A DNA stretch of 64,000 bases, taken from contig JAZQVC010000009.1 of assembly GCA_045631645.1 (NCBI GenBank), positions 4,419 to 68,418 on the forward strand, read 5' to 3'. The notes under the pieces are model-generated. The model was not told the DNA's origin and made no database searches. It was given only the letters and a program-made list of their open reading frames with translations. Positions within the stretch are counted from its first letter, which is position 1; every line of letters begins with the position of its first letter. Source of the stretch: SIG459 sp045631645 (GTDB lineage: Bacteria > Bacillota > Clostridia > Oscillospirales > Oscillospiraceae). Below, piece by piece: positions 40,970 to 49,100 of this stretch. Both the position numbers and the translations under genes were made by a program.

Positions 40970-41176
40970 ATGGATACTGAGAAATTGATTACTGCAATGA
41001 AGGCAAAAGGAATAAAAGCCAAGGAAATGCAAGAATCCCTTGGCATGAGCCGCACGGCTTTTTATAGAAAAAGTCGCGGGATATCAGAGTTCACTCTCTC
41101 GGAAATTCAGAAAATTTGTGAGATCCTGCAACTTGATAGCCCTGTCGGTATTTTTTTTAACGTAAAAGTGTCCTAA
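40970..41176 (+). CDS. Small helix-turn-helix regulator (Cro-like)
   Basis: 68-residue protein that is almost wholly a DNA-binding fold: ITAMKAKGIKAKEMQESLGM then SRTAFYRKSRGISEFTLSEI. First gene of the rightward early operon, divergent from the CI-like repressor and flanked by two GTGTC-N6-GACAC operators. By analogy with Cro it should repress the lysogenic circuit or its own operon; which protein binds the palindromes is not shown. GAGGAGGTGG precedes the ATG. Confidence 0.82.
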   Translation: MDTEKLITAMKAKGIKAKEMQESLGMSRTAFYRKSRGISEFTLSEIQKICEILQLDSPVGIFFNVKVS

Positions 41177-41183
41177 AAGACAC
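41168..41183 (+). promoter_or_regulatory. Operator-like palindrome, copy 2
   Basis: GTGTC-CTAAAA-GACAC, arms identical to the copy at 40936, immediately inside and after the end of the small HTH gene. Confidence 0.6.
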
Positions 41184-41202
41184 AACGAGGGAGGAGGCAG
41201 CC

Positions 41203-41361
41203 ATGAACATAAAAGACAAAAAAGCCCCGGCCAATGCCGAGGCTGATAAGAAGATGGTTATTAGGCGCTATGACTGCAAGACTGGAATGGTTTCAGAATC
41301 ACTCTTCGTCTATGGCTTCAAGTTCAAGGCACATGGGAGTTTCACAGCATATAAGAGATAG
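41203..41361 (+). CDS. Short early protein, unknown function
   Basis: 53-codon frame with an excellent ribosome site (GAGGGAGGAGG) right after the second operator: MNIKDKKAPANAEADKKMVI followed by RRYDCKTGMVSES. Lys-rich N-terminus, no family recognised. Its last 63 bases overlap the end of a minus-strand frame (41299-41574), so one of the two may be decayed. The strong ribosome site and operon position favour it being translated. Confidence 0.5.
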   Translation: MNIKDKKAPANAEADKKMVIRRYDCKTGMVSESLFVYGFKFKAHGSFTAYKR

Positions 41362-41574
41362 TTCCTTTGATAGGTACAGTTCAGGGAATTTGTCAACGAT
41401 GCTGTTTATTAAATCTTCAAATGACTTAATTTTAGCTGCATATTCACCAGTAATCAGAAATGAATTTTCGTACATAGGTTTTGCGGAATAAGTGTGTTTT
41501 AAGAATTCTGCAACAGGAGCTAATACACCGGACATTTCTCGCGCCTTGAAGTGAAGATAATAGCCATTTGTCAT
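41299..41574 (-). CDS. Hypothetical protein
   Basis: 91 residues, no signal or membrane segment, no family recognised (begins MTNGYYLHFKAREMSGVLAP, ends acidic EAIDEE). AAAGGAAG lies before the start. It follows the DUF6173-like gene on the same strand and converges with the early operon, overlapping the short frame at 41203. Confidence 0.5.
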   Translation of the reverse strand: MTNGYYLHFKAREMSGVLAPVAEFLKHTYSAKPMYENSFLITGEYAAKIKSFEDLINSIVDKFPELYLSKELSLICCETPMCLELEAIDEE

Positions 41575-41619
41575 AACTTTTCGCTTCCTTTCGTTTCTAC
41601 GATAGTAAGAATCAAATGA

Positions 41620-42024
41620 TTATTCGCTTTCTTTATCATCTGAGATGGCGAAGCCAATTCGGCGGGGAGGTTGCTCGGGGTCTGCTTTAGGCACGGCAAT
41701 GAGGAGGAAGTTCAGCTGAGACATATGTTGAATTAGCGTTGCCTGATTGCCGTTGACGAGGCCGTAGAAAATCAGTGTAGTTGGATTTGCGTAACCAATG
41801 TCTGTCACGCTCATTGTTATGCTTTGACCGAAAGATGTGAGCTTAACACCAACCTCGTGTTCGTTGTCCAGAGAATCCTCGAACTCCTTGATGTACTCCC
41901 GGATTAGCTCATAGGAGTAGTCAGCGAGTTTATAGTTTCTGACAGAGATCGGGGTTATATCGATCTCAGGGAGTGACAGAGAGGGGAAAGTTAGGGAATT
42001 CGTGTCTTGGAGAAAGTTATCCAT
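41620..42024 (-). CDS. DUF6173-like protein
   Basis: 134-residue soluble protein with EYIKEFEDSLDNEHEVGVKL, then GQSITMSVTDIGYANPTTLI and LIQHMSQLNFLLIAVPK, a pattern I associate with the DUF6173 family found in Firmicutes prophages. Function unknown. AAAGGATG stands before the ATG. Oriented against the early operon together with 41299-41574. Confidence 0.6.
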   Translation of the reverse strand: MDNFLQDTNSLTFPSLSLPEIDITPISVRNYKLADYSYELIREYIKEFEDSLDNEHEVGVKLTSFGQSITMSVTDIGYANPTTLIFYGLVNGNQATLIQHMSQLNFLLIAVPKADPEQPPRRIGFAISDDKESE

Positions 42025-42142
42025 TTAGCATTCATCCTTTCGGTTTAGTTTTTATCTGTTGATTTTACACCAAGAATGCAATATCTGCAACAACATGGCA
42101 TGAAAAAGTTGTCTTTTAGTAAAAGAAAGGAGGCGGACACTT

Positions 42143-42337
42143 GTGAATGAAAAAAGAACTGCCCGGCCCAGAGGGACGGACAGTGCAAAGGTTATTTCTG
42201 TCATTGAGACCCGAGCCATGGCAGGGCGAGGAACAGAGGAAGATCCTGTGAGGGAGCTTATTCAATACTGGAGCTTCAACGGCGAGCTGTTGGCCGTTAA
42301 CGACCCCGTGGCTCGATTGCCAGAGCCTCCGCTGTGA
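42143..42337 (+). CDS. Small conserved prophage protein
   Basis: 64 residues, GTG start after AAAGGAGG. VIETRAMAGRGTEEDPVREL followed by IQYWSFNGELLAVNDP resembles a small protein common in Clostridia prophage early regions, function unknown. Its 3' end overlaps the end of the convergent DUF4145 gene by 41 bases. Confidence 0.65.
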   Translation: MNEKRTARPRGTDSAKVISVIETRAMAGRGTEEDPVRELIQYWSFNGELLAVNDPVARLPEPPL

Positions 42338-42962
42338 TTAGTTCCATGGAAATCCAATATACAGTTGCATCGATGAATTTCTTCATATCGGCAACATCGA
42401 ACTCAGCAAACTTCTGAACATAATGGGTTTGGTCGTTTCCTAGCCAAGTTGAGCGAGAGGCGACGGCCTTAAGGTTCTCGTTGGTGACTTTATTCGCTAT
42501 ACAGTTAGCGAGCTGCATATTTTCAATTTTTTCTTTATCATCCGAGTTCTTGTGTATCAAGAAGTCCTTAATGAGGAATTCAAGAGCTTTCCTATAGCCG
42601 ATGCCGGAAACCTCATTTAGACCAGAGGACTCCGCAGCGAGTGCTTCGTTATAGATTTTAACAAAGGCGGGGGATACCGATGATATGTGCTCATCAAAGT
42701 GCCTCGTAGCAAAACGGTCGGGCGCGACAAATGTTCTTACTGCAGTCGAATCGTTAATGTTGAAGTGGACGATAAAAGGCCGATAACAATGCTTACATAA
42801 ATATGCAGCGACTATATGACGACGAGAGATATTGTCCCTGTAGCCATTTAGGAGCAACTCGACCGGCTGAATGGAGTGTTTGCAAATGGGGCATTCGTCG
42901 GGTTCGTCAATGTTAAAGTGGTTTGAACCATTGTCGAATGGGACTTTTTTGTAGATTACCAT
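42297..42962 (-). CDS. DUF4145-domain protein with zinc motif
   Basis: 221 residues from the ATG at 42962 (the frame is open further upstream but without support). The N-terminus has CPICKH and a later CKHC that could bind zinc. The middle and C-terminal part with GIGYRKALEFLIKDFLI is the DUF4145 pattern, a HEPN-like helical fold found beside restriction and defence genes. Lies alone on the minus strand among rightward early genes, as cargo genes often do. Function unknown. Confidence 0.65.
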   Translation of the reverse strand: MVIYKKVPFDNGSNHFNIDEPDECPICKHSIQPVELLLNGYRDNISRRHIVAAYLCKHCYRPFIVHFNINDSTAVRTFVAPDRFATRHFDEHISSVSPAFVKIYNEALAAESSGLNEVSGIGYRKALEFLIKDFLIHKNSDDKEKIENMQLANCIANKVTNENLKAVASRSTWLGNDQTHYVQKFAEFDVADMKKFIDATVYWISMELITAEALAIEPRGR

Positions 42963-43080
42963 GCATGAACATCCTTTCATCAGTGTTTGATTAAATATTA
43001 CACTATGTGCGGTGTTTCGGCAACAGAAAAAAAGCGTAGGACAATCCGAAAAAAACATACCATTTGAGGAGGTGAGCGGC

Positions 43081-43275
43081 ATGATAACCAAACACGGGAT
43101 ACGGGTTGAAAGCTTCGTACATAAGCCAGATGGCAGCCTAATCAATTTTGATGAGTTGAGCGGTGAGGAGCGGGTCAGGGCCGCCACCGAATTGAAAAAG
43201 CGTTACCTGAACGCCCTGTATGCAGGGGCGGCCGTTTTTGTAGAGGACACCTCATCCGTCACGGTGAGGCCGTGA
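43081..43275 (+). CDS. Small prophage protein whose end is formed by a repeat
   Basis: 64 residues (MITKHGIRVESFVHKPDGSL then LKKRYLNALYAGAAVFVE). GAGGAGGTGAGC precedes the ATG. The last residues and the stop lie within the dispersed repeat at 43251-43301, which suggests the repeat inserted into and replaced the original end. No function recognised. Confidence 0.6.
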   Translation: MITKHGIRVESFVHKPDGSLINFDELSGEERVRAATELKKRYLNALYAGAAVFVEDTSSVTVRP

Positions 43276-43301
43276 CACCTTCCCCTCAAGGGGAAGGCTT
43301 T
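43251..43301 (+). repeat. Dispersed two-hairpin repeat, type 2, copy C
   Basis: CTCATCC, then GTCACGG-TGAGG-CCGTGAC, then CCTTCCCCT-CA-AGGGGAAGG-CTTT. Same layout as the type 1 repeats at 35913 and 50840. A diverged relative lies at 55275-55318. Confidence 0.75.
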
Positions 43302-43318
43302 GAAGGAAGGAGAATTGT

Positions 43319-43732
43319 ATGAACAGAGAAAGAAAATGCTGGCTTTGCGGAGCTAATGGCACCATGGATCCTCTGGACAAACACCACATTTTCGGTGGTG
43401 GGTTGCGATCCACCAGCGAGAAGTATGGAGCCACCGTTTATCTTTGCCATCACAAGTGCCATGAGTATGGTCCCAAGGCTGCTCATCGCTGCCGTGAGAC
43501 CCGAGAGAAGCTTCAGATCTACGGCCAGAAGAAAGTCATGATAGAGCAGGGCTGGACCGTTGAGGAGTGGAGGCTTGCGTTCGGCAAGAACTACCTCAGC
43601 GAGGATGAGCTTGCAGAGGTCGCCGCCGCTATCGCCGGTGAGGAGCTGCCCACCGAGGTCGCCCAGCCTCGTAAAGAGAACCGCGGCCGGAGTGCTTTTA
43701 AGGTGCTGCCTGCACTGGCCTTGCCTTTCTGA
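43319..43732 (+). CDS. HNH-like zinc protein of the early region
   Basis: 137 residues. CWLCGANGTMDPLDKHHIFGG followed by LCHHKCHEYGPKAAHR gives a Cys pair, a His-His and a C-x3-C-like set resembling the zinc/HNH fold of phage endonucleases and recombination proteins. The C-terminal half is helical and charged. Catalytic activity is not certain, since the classical HNN/HNH triplet is only partly visible. Its stop overlaps the next gene. Confidence 0.6.
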   Translation: MNRERKCWLCGANGTMDPLDKHHIFGGGLRSTSEKYGATVYLCHHKCHEYGPKAAHRCRETREKLQIYGQKKVMIEQGWTVEEWRLAFGKNYLSEDELAEVAAAIAGEELPTEVAQPRKENRGRSAFKVLPALALPF

Positions 43733-43917
43733 TGTTCGCAACGGGAAGGATCCCGCCGCCTTGCGTCAAGAACGGGGTGAAGTGTCCGCTGCGCCGTGCC
43801 GGGTGTCAGCCGGAATGCGAGGAGTATAAAAATTACGCCTCTGCGGTTGCCGAGTTTAACAAGACAATCCGAGAGGCGAAGAGAAAGGAAAATATAACAT
43901 GGCTGAGCACTACTTGA
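43732..43917 (+). CDS. Small cysteine-rich protein
   Basis: 61 residues with C-x6-C-x6-C-x3-C spacing (PPCVKNGVKCPLRRAGCQPEC), suggesting one zinc site, then a basic helix. Starts one base inside the preceding stop (TGATG) and ends overlapping the next gene. No family recognised. Confidence 0.6.
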   Translation: MFATGRIPPPCVKNGVKCPLRRAGCQPECEEYKNYASAVAEFNKTIREAKRKENITWLSTT

Positions 43918-44093
43918 CGTGTAAGTTGGATTTTCCCCGCTGTCGCTGTCTGAGCTGCGCCAATGATTGCGGCTTTGACTTCGGCCAGAGCGGCGAGAAC
44001 GAGGTGCCCTGCTGTCAGGAGCGTAACCGCAAATGCGGAAGCAGATGGCCCTGCCTGAGCTATGTAAGAGAGGAGGCAGATGACTATGTATGA
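43899..44093 (+). CDS. Small cysteine-rich protein
   Basis: 64 residues with eight cysteines in pairs (CRCLSC, CC, CG, C), probably zinc-binding. Overlaps the genes on both sides in other frames, as is usual in tightly packed phage early operons. No function recognised. Confidence 0.55.
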   Translation: MAEHYLTCKLDFPRCRCLSCANDCGFDFGQSGENEVPCCQERNRKCGSRWPCLSYVREEADDYV

Positions 44094-44505
44094 GCCGCCA
44101 AAATGCAGGAAGTGCCACAAGATTATTAGTTTTCTGACCACAAAAAGCGGTAAGAAGATGCCTGTGGACAGCTTCTGCATATATGTTCTGCCTTATAATC
44201 GTGGATCAGTTTTCTTTGATGATAACGGAGAAACAGTCCGAGGCTACAAGGTGGAGAAGGATACCAGGGGCGCCATTCCTGCGTATCAGAGCCACTTCGC
44301 CACTTGCCCTTATGCGGACGAGCTGAGGGGAGCCAAGAAGAAACCCGACAAGCGCCGGGAGAATATCCGCACTCAGATTGAGCGGGAGCGGGAGGCAGCT
44401 GCACAGAGGGAAGCCCGGAGAGAGACCAAGGCCGCAGCTGCAGCCCAACGCTTTGAGGCGGAGCAGGCACAGATGAGCATTTTCCCCGTACAGTCGTGGA
44501 GGTAG
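44086..44505 (+). CDS. Hypothetical early protein with zinc motif and charged coil
   Basis: 139 residues. N-terminal CRKCHKIISFLTTKSGKKMP with a later H..C pair (HFATCPYAD), then a long Arg/Glu/Ala coiled coil (EREREAAAQREARRETKAAA). The second ATG (44086) is chosen because it stands nine bases after GGAGG; the first (44080) is too close. No family recognised beyond a general zinc-ribbon look. Confidence 0.6.
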   Translation: MYEPPKCRKCHKIISFLTTKSGKKMPVDSFCIYVLPYNRGSVFFDDNGETVRGYKVEKDTRGAIPAYQSHFATCPYADELRGAKKKPDKRRENIRTQIEREREAAAQREARRETKAAAAAQRFEAEQAQMSIFPVQSWR

Positions 44506-44507
44506 TA

Positions 44508-44942
44508 ATGGAGAGACCTATTATCTTTGTTGCCTTCCAAAATGACGAGTTCGAGCTGCCGGTTTACTGTACCAACACCGCGGCGGAGCTGTGCGAGCTG
44601 GTGGGGCTTACTAATCCCTATGACTTTGCCACCAGACTGCGAAAGAGCAAGGACGGGTACCTGACATCAAAAAACAAGAAGTATCGCTATGCTCGGATGA
44701 ATCCCTGCACAGGCGAGATCTATGTGGGCGGGCTGCCGAAGGAGGTTATCGACTATCTTTGGCGTGAATGCTACAAGCTGACACGGAAGGTCGTTTTCCG
44801 CAAGAGCGGTAAAGAGACGGTTTTTGGCAGCATAAAGGAGGCGGAGTGCCTCACGGGTGTCAGTAGGTCAACGATCTACCGTGCGATAAAAACGGGGTGT
44901 TACTGCGGCGGATATTGGAGCTACAAACACTCAGAAAAATAA
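44508..44942 (+). CDS. NUMOD/homing-endonuclease-like DNA-binding protein
   Basis: 144 residues. The C-terminal part SIKEAECLTGVSRSTIYRAI preceded by GKETVFG is a NUMOD-type helix-turn-helix as found at the ends of HNH and GIY-YIG homing endonucleases. No nuclease domain is visible, so it may be a free-standing regulator or an endonuclease remnant. Start chosen at ATG 44508 behind GGAGG rather than the upstream GTG at 44496. Confidence 0.55.
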   Translation: MERPIIFVAFQNDEFELPVYCTNTAAELCELVGLTNPYDFATRLRKSKDGYLTSKNKKYRYARMNPCTGEIYVGGLPKEVIDYLWRECYKLTRKVVFRKSGKETVFGSIKEAECLTGVSRSTIYRAIKTGCYCGGYWSYKHSEK

Positions 44943-44948
44943 AAAGGC

Positions 44949-45005
44949 CCGACGCGGTGGAGCGCGTCGGACTGGGAAATATAGAACGGAAAGGAGTTCC
45001 GTTAA
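44949..45005 (+). repeat. Two hairpins between early genes
   Basis: CCGACGCG (44949-44956) pairs with CGCGTCGG (44963-44970). AACGGAA-AGGAG-TTCCGTT follows and exposes an AGGAG in its loop, too far from the next ATG (45039) to be its ribosome site. Not followed by a T-run. Confidence 0.6.
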
Positions 45006-45038
45006 GCTATTATATCAGGCTTTTTCGGAAAAATCAAT

Positions 45039-45413
45039 ATGAATGAATTTCTTAAATCTGCTCTTGAGAAAATCGACAAGGGCATGAAGGAGCGGTTAGA
45101 TCGCTACGGCGAGGCCATGAAGGCCGATGTGGGAGAGGCGCTCAAGGAGTTTTGTCGACAGGACGCCGAGTTCGCACAGGCCATCGTGCAGGGGGGAAGC
45201 TTTACCGATTGCATGAAGGCGGTAGCCAATGGCGTGAAGGGTAGCGCAATCAGTGACATGAAGGCCTTTGGTCTTGCGGTTGAGTTTTACTTTCCCGGAG
45301 CGGGAATTGACGTAAAAATGACGATTGACCTTTGCGCAGCGGTTAATGTTCAGGAGATGCAAGAAAAAGCAAAGCCGGCAGGTGTTGTCATTGATCTGTC
45401 TGCTTTCTTCTGA
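45039..45413 (+). CDS. PcfK-like protein
   Basis: 124 residues. The block SFTDCMKAVANGVKGSAISD followed by FGLAVEFYFPG matches the PcfK pattern (conserved in conjugative plasmid pCF10 and many prophages), although the usual acidic DED end is missing. PcfK always partners PcfJ, and the next gene is PcfJ-like, which supports the call. Molecular role unknown. No strong ribosome site precedes the ATG. Confidence 0.7.
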   Translation: MNEFLKSALEKIDKGMKERLDRYGEAMKADVGEALKEFCRQDAEFAQAIVQGGSFTDCMKAVANGVKGSAISDMKAFGLAVEFYFPGAGIDVKMTIDLCAAVNVQEMQEKAKPAGVVIDLSAFF

Positions 45414-45423
45414 GGTGGAGCAG

Positions 45424-47079
45424 ATGGGTCCTAAATGCAACATAGATAAAAACGAAGGTGAGGCAATCTTTGCCCAAATGAGCGGATATCTTGATCCCGC
45501 CGAGGAAGCTCTGTTTATGCAAAAATTCTCGGCCTACTGCTTTTACGATACGTGGGGTACGAGAAATCATCGCGAATGCTACTGCACCGTGTGCGGTCAA
45601 TACTTTTCGGCATACAAAGACGAAGAACCAAGCTTTTTTACACACAAACACAATGAGTATACTATTTGCCCCTCATGCGGCGTGGAAGTTCAGCTTAAAT
45701 GCCTTGGGAGAATGCGAGACGGCGCAAGCCTCAGAGAAACAGCTGCAGCGGCATTTATTCGCCCGGCAGGTGACGGCGCTTTATATATAAGCGCGGGGAT
45801 CGGCTGCCGCGAGTTCTATCTTTGCAATGGCGATTGTAGCCCTTCGATGGAGTACATCGAAAAAGCACGATACTATCTTGCGCCCGGTAAGGTGATTGGA
45901 TGGAAACGCAGCATACACAGCTACTTCCAGCGCTGTGTCTTTGGTTGCAGTGATTGGCAGAAAATGGCACGAATAGGCGAGGCGTTTCAAAGTAATTATT
46001 TATTTGGTCATGATAATGATTACTGGCTTTTTGGCACTGAGTTTCTCGAGGGGAGCGACTTTAGATATTCAATGCTTGAAGACTGGTATCACGACGTCAC
46101 GGGTTACTGGCTCTGTGAATGCGAAACGACTGTGAAGCTATGCATTAGTTATTTGGCCAATTACGCCATGAAGCCACAAATGGAAATGGCTGTGAAGATG
46201 GGATTGCATGCGCTATGCACCGACCTTTGCGAAGGAAAGGCAAACGGCAACGATATTAACTGGAAGGCGAAAAAAACCTGGGATTTTTTGAAACTATCAA
46301 AGGCGGATGCCAAGGCGTTTTTGAAGACTCCAGATCTTGGACTGCTCCGCGCAATTCACATAGCCCGAAAAGAAGGGTTCGCAGTCGGTGTTGATGAACT
46401 GGCGCGGACCCGTAGCGCGGTAGGAAACTTTGGATTTGAAGCCCTTATCTCTTGTACCAGACGTTGCGGCATTTCTTTTGAAGTTGGCTTGAACTATTTT
46501 GCGGCACAAGGCCGCGGAGCGCTTGGGCTTTGGTCTGATTATCTCGATATGGGAATAAAGCTGGGGTATGACATGAGCCGCCGAGATGTATGCATGCCTA
46601 AAAATCTTAAAGAGCGGCATGATATGGCAGCTGATGCGATCCGAGTTGAAGAGGATAAAATAGCATTTGCACACTACAAAAATCGCTATAAAACCCTTTG
46701 CGATAAATATGAATTTGAAATGGACGGCTTCAAAATAATGGTTCCAGTTTCAGCTTCCGAAATTGTGAAAGAAGGCAGAACACTTCATCACTGCGTCGGA
46801 GGATACGCTGCACGGCATATAAAAGGAGCCTGCACTATTCTTTTCTTCCGTCGGGCGAGAAAGCCGGGCACAAGCTTTGTCACAATCGAAATGAAGGGCC
46901 TGAACGGAGATGAGATCAGGCAGATGCACGGCTATCAGAACGAAGGATACAAAGGGGCGGTTTCGCCTTTGAATAGATATCGACATATTATCGATGCTTG
47001 GCTCGATTGGGTGCGCAGCGGAAGCAAGCGGGACGGATCGGGCAAACCTATTTTGAAGAAGGAGGCAAAAATTGCATGA
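45424..47079 (+). CDS. PcfJ-like protein
   Basis: 551 residues. Zinc-type cysteine pairs near residues 40-80 (CTVCGQYF and CPSCGVEV) and the family hallmark LHHCVGGYAARHIKGACTI then FFRRARKPGTSFVTIE near the C-terminus identify PcfJ. It is widespread in mobile elements of Firmicutes with unknown biochemistry. Start taken at ATG 45424 after GAGGTGGAG. The stop overlaps the next gene (ATGA). Confidence 0.8.
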   Translation: MGPKCNIDKNEGEAIFAQMSGYLDPAEEALFMQKFSAYCFYDTWGTRNHRECYCTVCGQYFSAYKDEEPSFFTHKHNEYTICPSCGVEVQLKCLGRMRDGASLRETAAAAFIRPAGDGALYISAGIGCREFYLCNGDCSPSMEYIEKARYYLAPGKVIGWKRSIHSYFQRCVFGCSDWQKMARIGEAFQSNYLFGHDNDYWLFGTEFLEGSDFRYSMLEDWYHDVTGYWLCECETTVKLCISYLANYAMKPQMEMAVKMGLHALCTDLCEGKANGNDINWKAKKTWDFLKLSKADAKAFLKTPDLGLLRAIHIARKEGFAVGVDELARTRSAVGNFGFEALISCTRRCGISFEVGLNYFAAQGRGALGLWSDYLDMGIKLGYDMSRRDVCMPKNLKERHDMAADAIRVEEDKIAFAHYKNRYKTLCDKYEFEMDGFKIMVPVSASEIVKEGRTLHHCVGGYAARHIKGACTILFFRRARKPGTSFVTIEMKGLNGDEIRQMHGYQNEGYKGAVSPLNRYRHIIDAWLDWVRSGSKRDGSGKPILKKEAKIA

Positions 47080-48062
47080 ATGAATTACAGACCGTGAGAA
47101 GCGCGTCTTCTGTTGGGGCGGAAATTCGCGCCCTCACGCAGCAGTTTAAGTATATGACCCTCGTTTACGGCGTCGAGGTCGGACGCAGGCTTATTGAAGC
47201 AAAAGAACTTGTTCCTTATGGCTCCTGGGGCGATTGGCTGAAGGGCGAAACTGATTTTTCCGCTGCCACAGCAAGCCGATTTATGCGCCTTTATTCCGAA
47301 TATGGAGCTCTTCTGGATGGCAGTTCGGAAGATGTTTCAACGTTGAAAAAAGTCAGTGTTTCCAATGCTTTGCGGCTTTTGGCGTTGCCCGAAAACGAGC
47401 GCGAAGAGTTCGCTCAGGAGCACGATGTGGAGAACATTTCAGCCCGCGATCTGGACAAACTTATAGCTGAGCGCGATGAAGCAATCAAAAGGGCAGCGGA
47501 TGCGGAAAAAAGCCTTGCAGAAGAGGAAGCGCGGCGCGCCGAGGTCGTCGCGCCCTATGCCGAACAGCTTGAAATTCTCCGCGCCGAAAATAAAGAGCTT
47601 AGGGAGCGGCCTGTTGAGGTTGCGGTTGAAGTGGACGAAGAGGCAGTGGCGCGTGCCGCGGCTGAGGCCAAGAGTAAGGCAGACGCTGAGTGGGCCAAGA
47701 AGCTTGAGGCCGCCCAGAAGGCCAAAGAGAAAAGCGAGAAAAATGCGGAAAAGCTTGAAGCCAAGCTGAAACTGGCAGAGGCGGACGCTGAGAAACGGTG
47801 CGCTGAGGCCGTTGCACCCTACGAAGAGAAGCTCAGCGCTCTCTCCGGGAGTGAGGAGGAAATAGCCTCTCTCCGGAAGCAGTTGGCCATGAGCGGAGCG
47901 GAGATCACCACCTTCCGCCTCCGTTTCGACGCTTGGCAGCAGGCCTTCCAGCAGATGCTCAAGAGTCTGGAGGCGGTACCCGAAGAGAACAGGGACAAGC
48001 TCCACGCTGCCATCAAGGCTGCCTTTGATGCCCAGAAGTCTCAGATAGGAGGCGAGGACTGA
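47076..48062 (+). CDS. DUF3102 coiled-coil protein
   Basis: 328 residues. The first 90 (EIRALTQQFKYMTLVYGVEV then EAKELVPYGSWGDWLKG) are the DUF3102 domain found in phage and plasmid early regions. The rest is an Ala/Glu/Lys coiled coil with a helical C-terminus. GAAGGAGG precedes the start, which overlaps the PcfJ stop. Function unknown; the WGDWL motif resembles ParB-adjacent or replisome-loading proteins only loosely. Confidence 0.75.
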   Translation: MNELQTVRSASSVGAEIRALTQQFKYMTLVYGVEVGRRLIEAKELVPYGSWGDWLKGETDFSAATASRFMRLYSEYGALLDGSSEDVSTLKKVSVSNALRLLALPENEREEFAQEHDVENISARDLDKLIAERDEAIKRAADAEKSLAEEEARRAEVVAPYAEQLEILRAENKELRERPVEVAVEVDEEAVARAAAEAKSKADAEWAKKLEAAQKAKEKSEKNAEKLEAKLKLAEADAEKRCAEAVAPYEEKLSALSGSEEEIASLRKQLAMSGAEITTFRLRFDAWQQAFQQMLKSLEAVPEENRDKLHAAIKAAFDAQKSQIGGED

Positions 48063-48142
48063 TGGAAAGGTGTCCATATTGCGGTGCTGATATGAGAGGT
48101 AAAGATGATGAAATGCGAGAAGTGCGGAAGCTGCAATACTGA
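48062..48142 (+). CDS. Mini zinc-knuckle peptide
   Basis: 26-residue frame, MERCPYCGADMRGKDDEMRE, with one CxxC pair, starting within the stop of the preceding gene (TGATG) in the coupled style of this operon. Too short to judge; it could also be the start of a lost longer gene. Confidence 0.4.
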   Translation: MERCPYCGADMRGKDDEMREVRKLQY

Positions 48143-48410
48143 TGTTTTTGATACCAGACTTCGAAAAGACGACACTATCAGGTGGCGTAGGAGAGCGTGC
48201 AAAGACTGTGGGCATCGGTGGTCTACGGTTGAAGTACCCCTGAAAGGCGACGATATAGAACATATAGTCAAATGTAAAAATTGTAAGCACATGTTGCTAT
48301 GCGTCAACGGTATGCGTTTCTGTAGAGTATGGAATTCTATGAATGGTGCGGGAGATGACGGCTATTGCAATTATGGGGAAGCGAGAGAAAGGAGCAATAT
48401 CGATGGATGA
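48105..48410 (+). CDS. NrdR-like zinc-ribbon protein
   Basis: 101 residues. The N-terminus CEKCGSCNTDVFDTRLRKDD followed by RRRACKDCGHRWSTVEV is like the NrdR zinc ribbon, but the ATP-cone domain is absent. A second cysteine set (CKNCKHMLLC...C) follows. Probably a nucleic-acid-binding phage protein. The stop overlaps the next start. Confidence 0.6.
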   Translation: MMKCEKCGSCNTDVFDTRLRKDDTIRWRRRACKDCGHRWSTVEVPLKGDDIEHIVKCKNCKHMLLCVNGMRFCRVWNSMNGAGDDGYCNYGEARERSNIDG

Positions 48411-48642
48411 TATTACCAAGAGATATGAGGAACTGATACTTGAAGTCGGCAGGCTTAGAGGGCAGAACGAGGTTTATCTGGCGACCAACAAAGCTCTATG
48501 CCGGAGTCAGTTTGTCCATTGCATTGGCTGCCAGAGGCTGGGACGGGATGAGAGCGGGATATTCTATGTATGTCCTCTTTTGGGACATGTAGATCCTTTC
48601 GTTGACGGCTGCACCCGAAGAGACGATGGCCGACGGCTTTGA
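48403..48642 (+). CDS. Hypothetical protein
   Basis: 79 residues: a short coil (YEELILEVGRLRGQNEVYLA) and then a cysteine region (CIGCQRLG, CPLLG, C). GAGAAAGGAG precedes the ATG at 48403. No family recognised. Confidence 0.55.
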   Translation: MDDITKRYEELILEVGRLRGQNEVYLATNKALCRSQFVHCIGCQRLGRDESGIFYVCPLLGHVDPFVDGCTRRDDGRRL

Positions 48643-48659
48643 AAAAAGGGAGGAACCAT

Positions 48660-49088
48660 ATGCCTAAATCAATACTCCAAAGCGTTAAGCCCATTTGGGC
48701 TTCAAAAATTTACTCCGGTGAGAAGTGGCTGGAGCTCCGCAAAAGCTACCCTAAATGTACCCTGCCTACGGTGGTTTACATCTATGAGAGCGGGAAGGGG
48801 CTTGTTACGGGAATGTACATCCTTCAAGGAGTGTTGCACACCACAAAACCGGAGAGCTTTACAAAGCCCGGCTGTATCAGCCTTGAAGAACTCACAACCT
48901 ACGGCCCTGATGGCCGGGGAGTATATCACGGCTGGGTGATTGAGGATCCGGTGAAGTTCACTGTGCCATACCCTTTGTCCGCCTTCGGCATTAAACGTCC
49001 GCCTCAGAGTTGGCGATATACTGACGGTCCAGTAGAGATAAAGAGCGAAGATATCCGCTATGCATTGGACCGCCGATGCGAAAAATGA
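48660..49088 (+). CDS. ASCH/PUA-like domain protein
   Basis: 142 residues. ILQSVKPIWASKIYSGEKWL then ELRKSYPK is the signature of ASCH-type RNA-binding domains, which occur in many phages. AAGGGAGG sits before the ATG at 48660; the upstream ATG at 48639 has no ribosome site. May read modified bases or RNA; substrate unknown. Confidence 0.7.
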   Translation: MPKSILQSVKPIWASKIYSGEKWLELRKSYPKCTLPTVVYIYESGKGLVTGMYILQGVLHTTKPESFTKPGCISLEELTTYGPDGRGVYHGWVIEDPVKFTVPYPLSAFGIKRPPQSWRYTDGPVEIKSEDIRYALDRRCEK

Positions 49089-49100
49089 AAGGAGAAAAAT

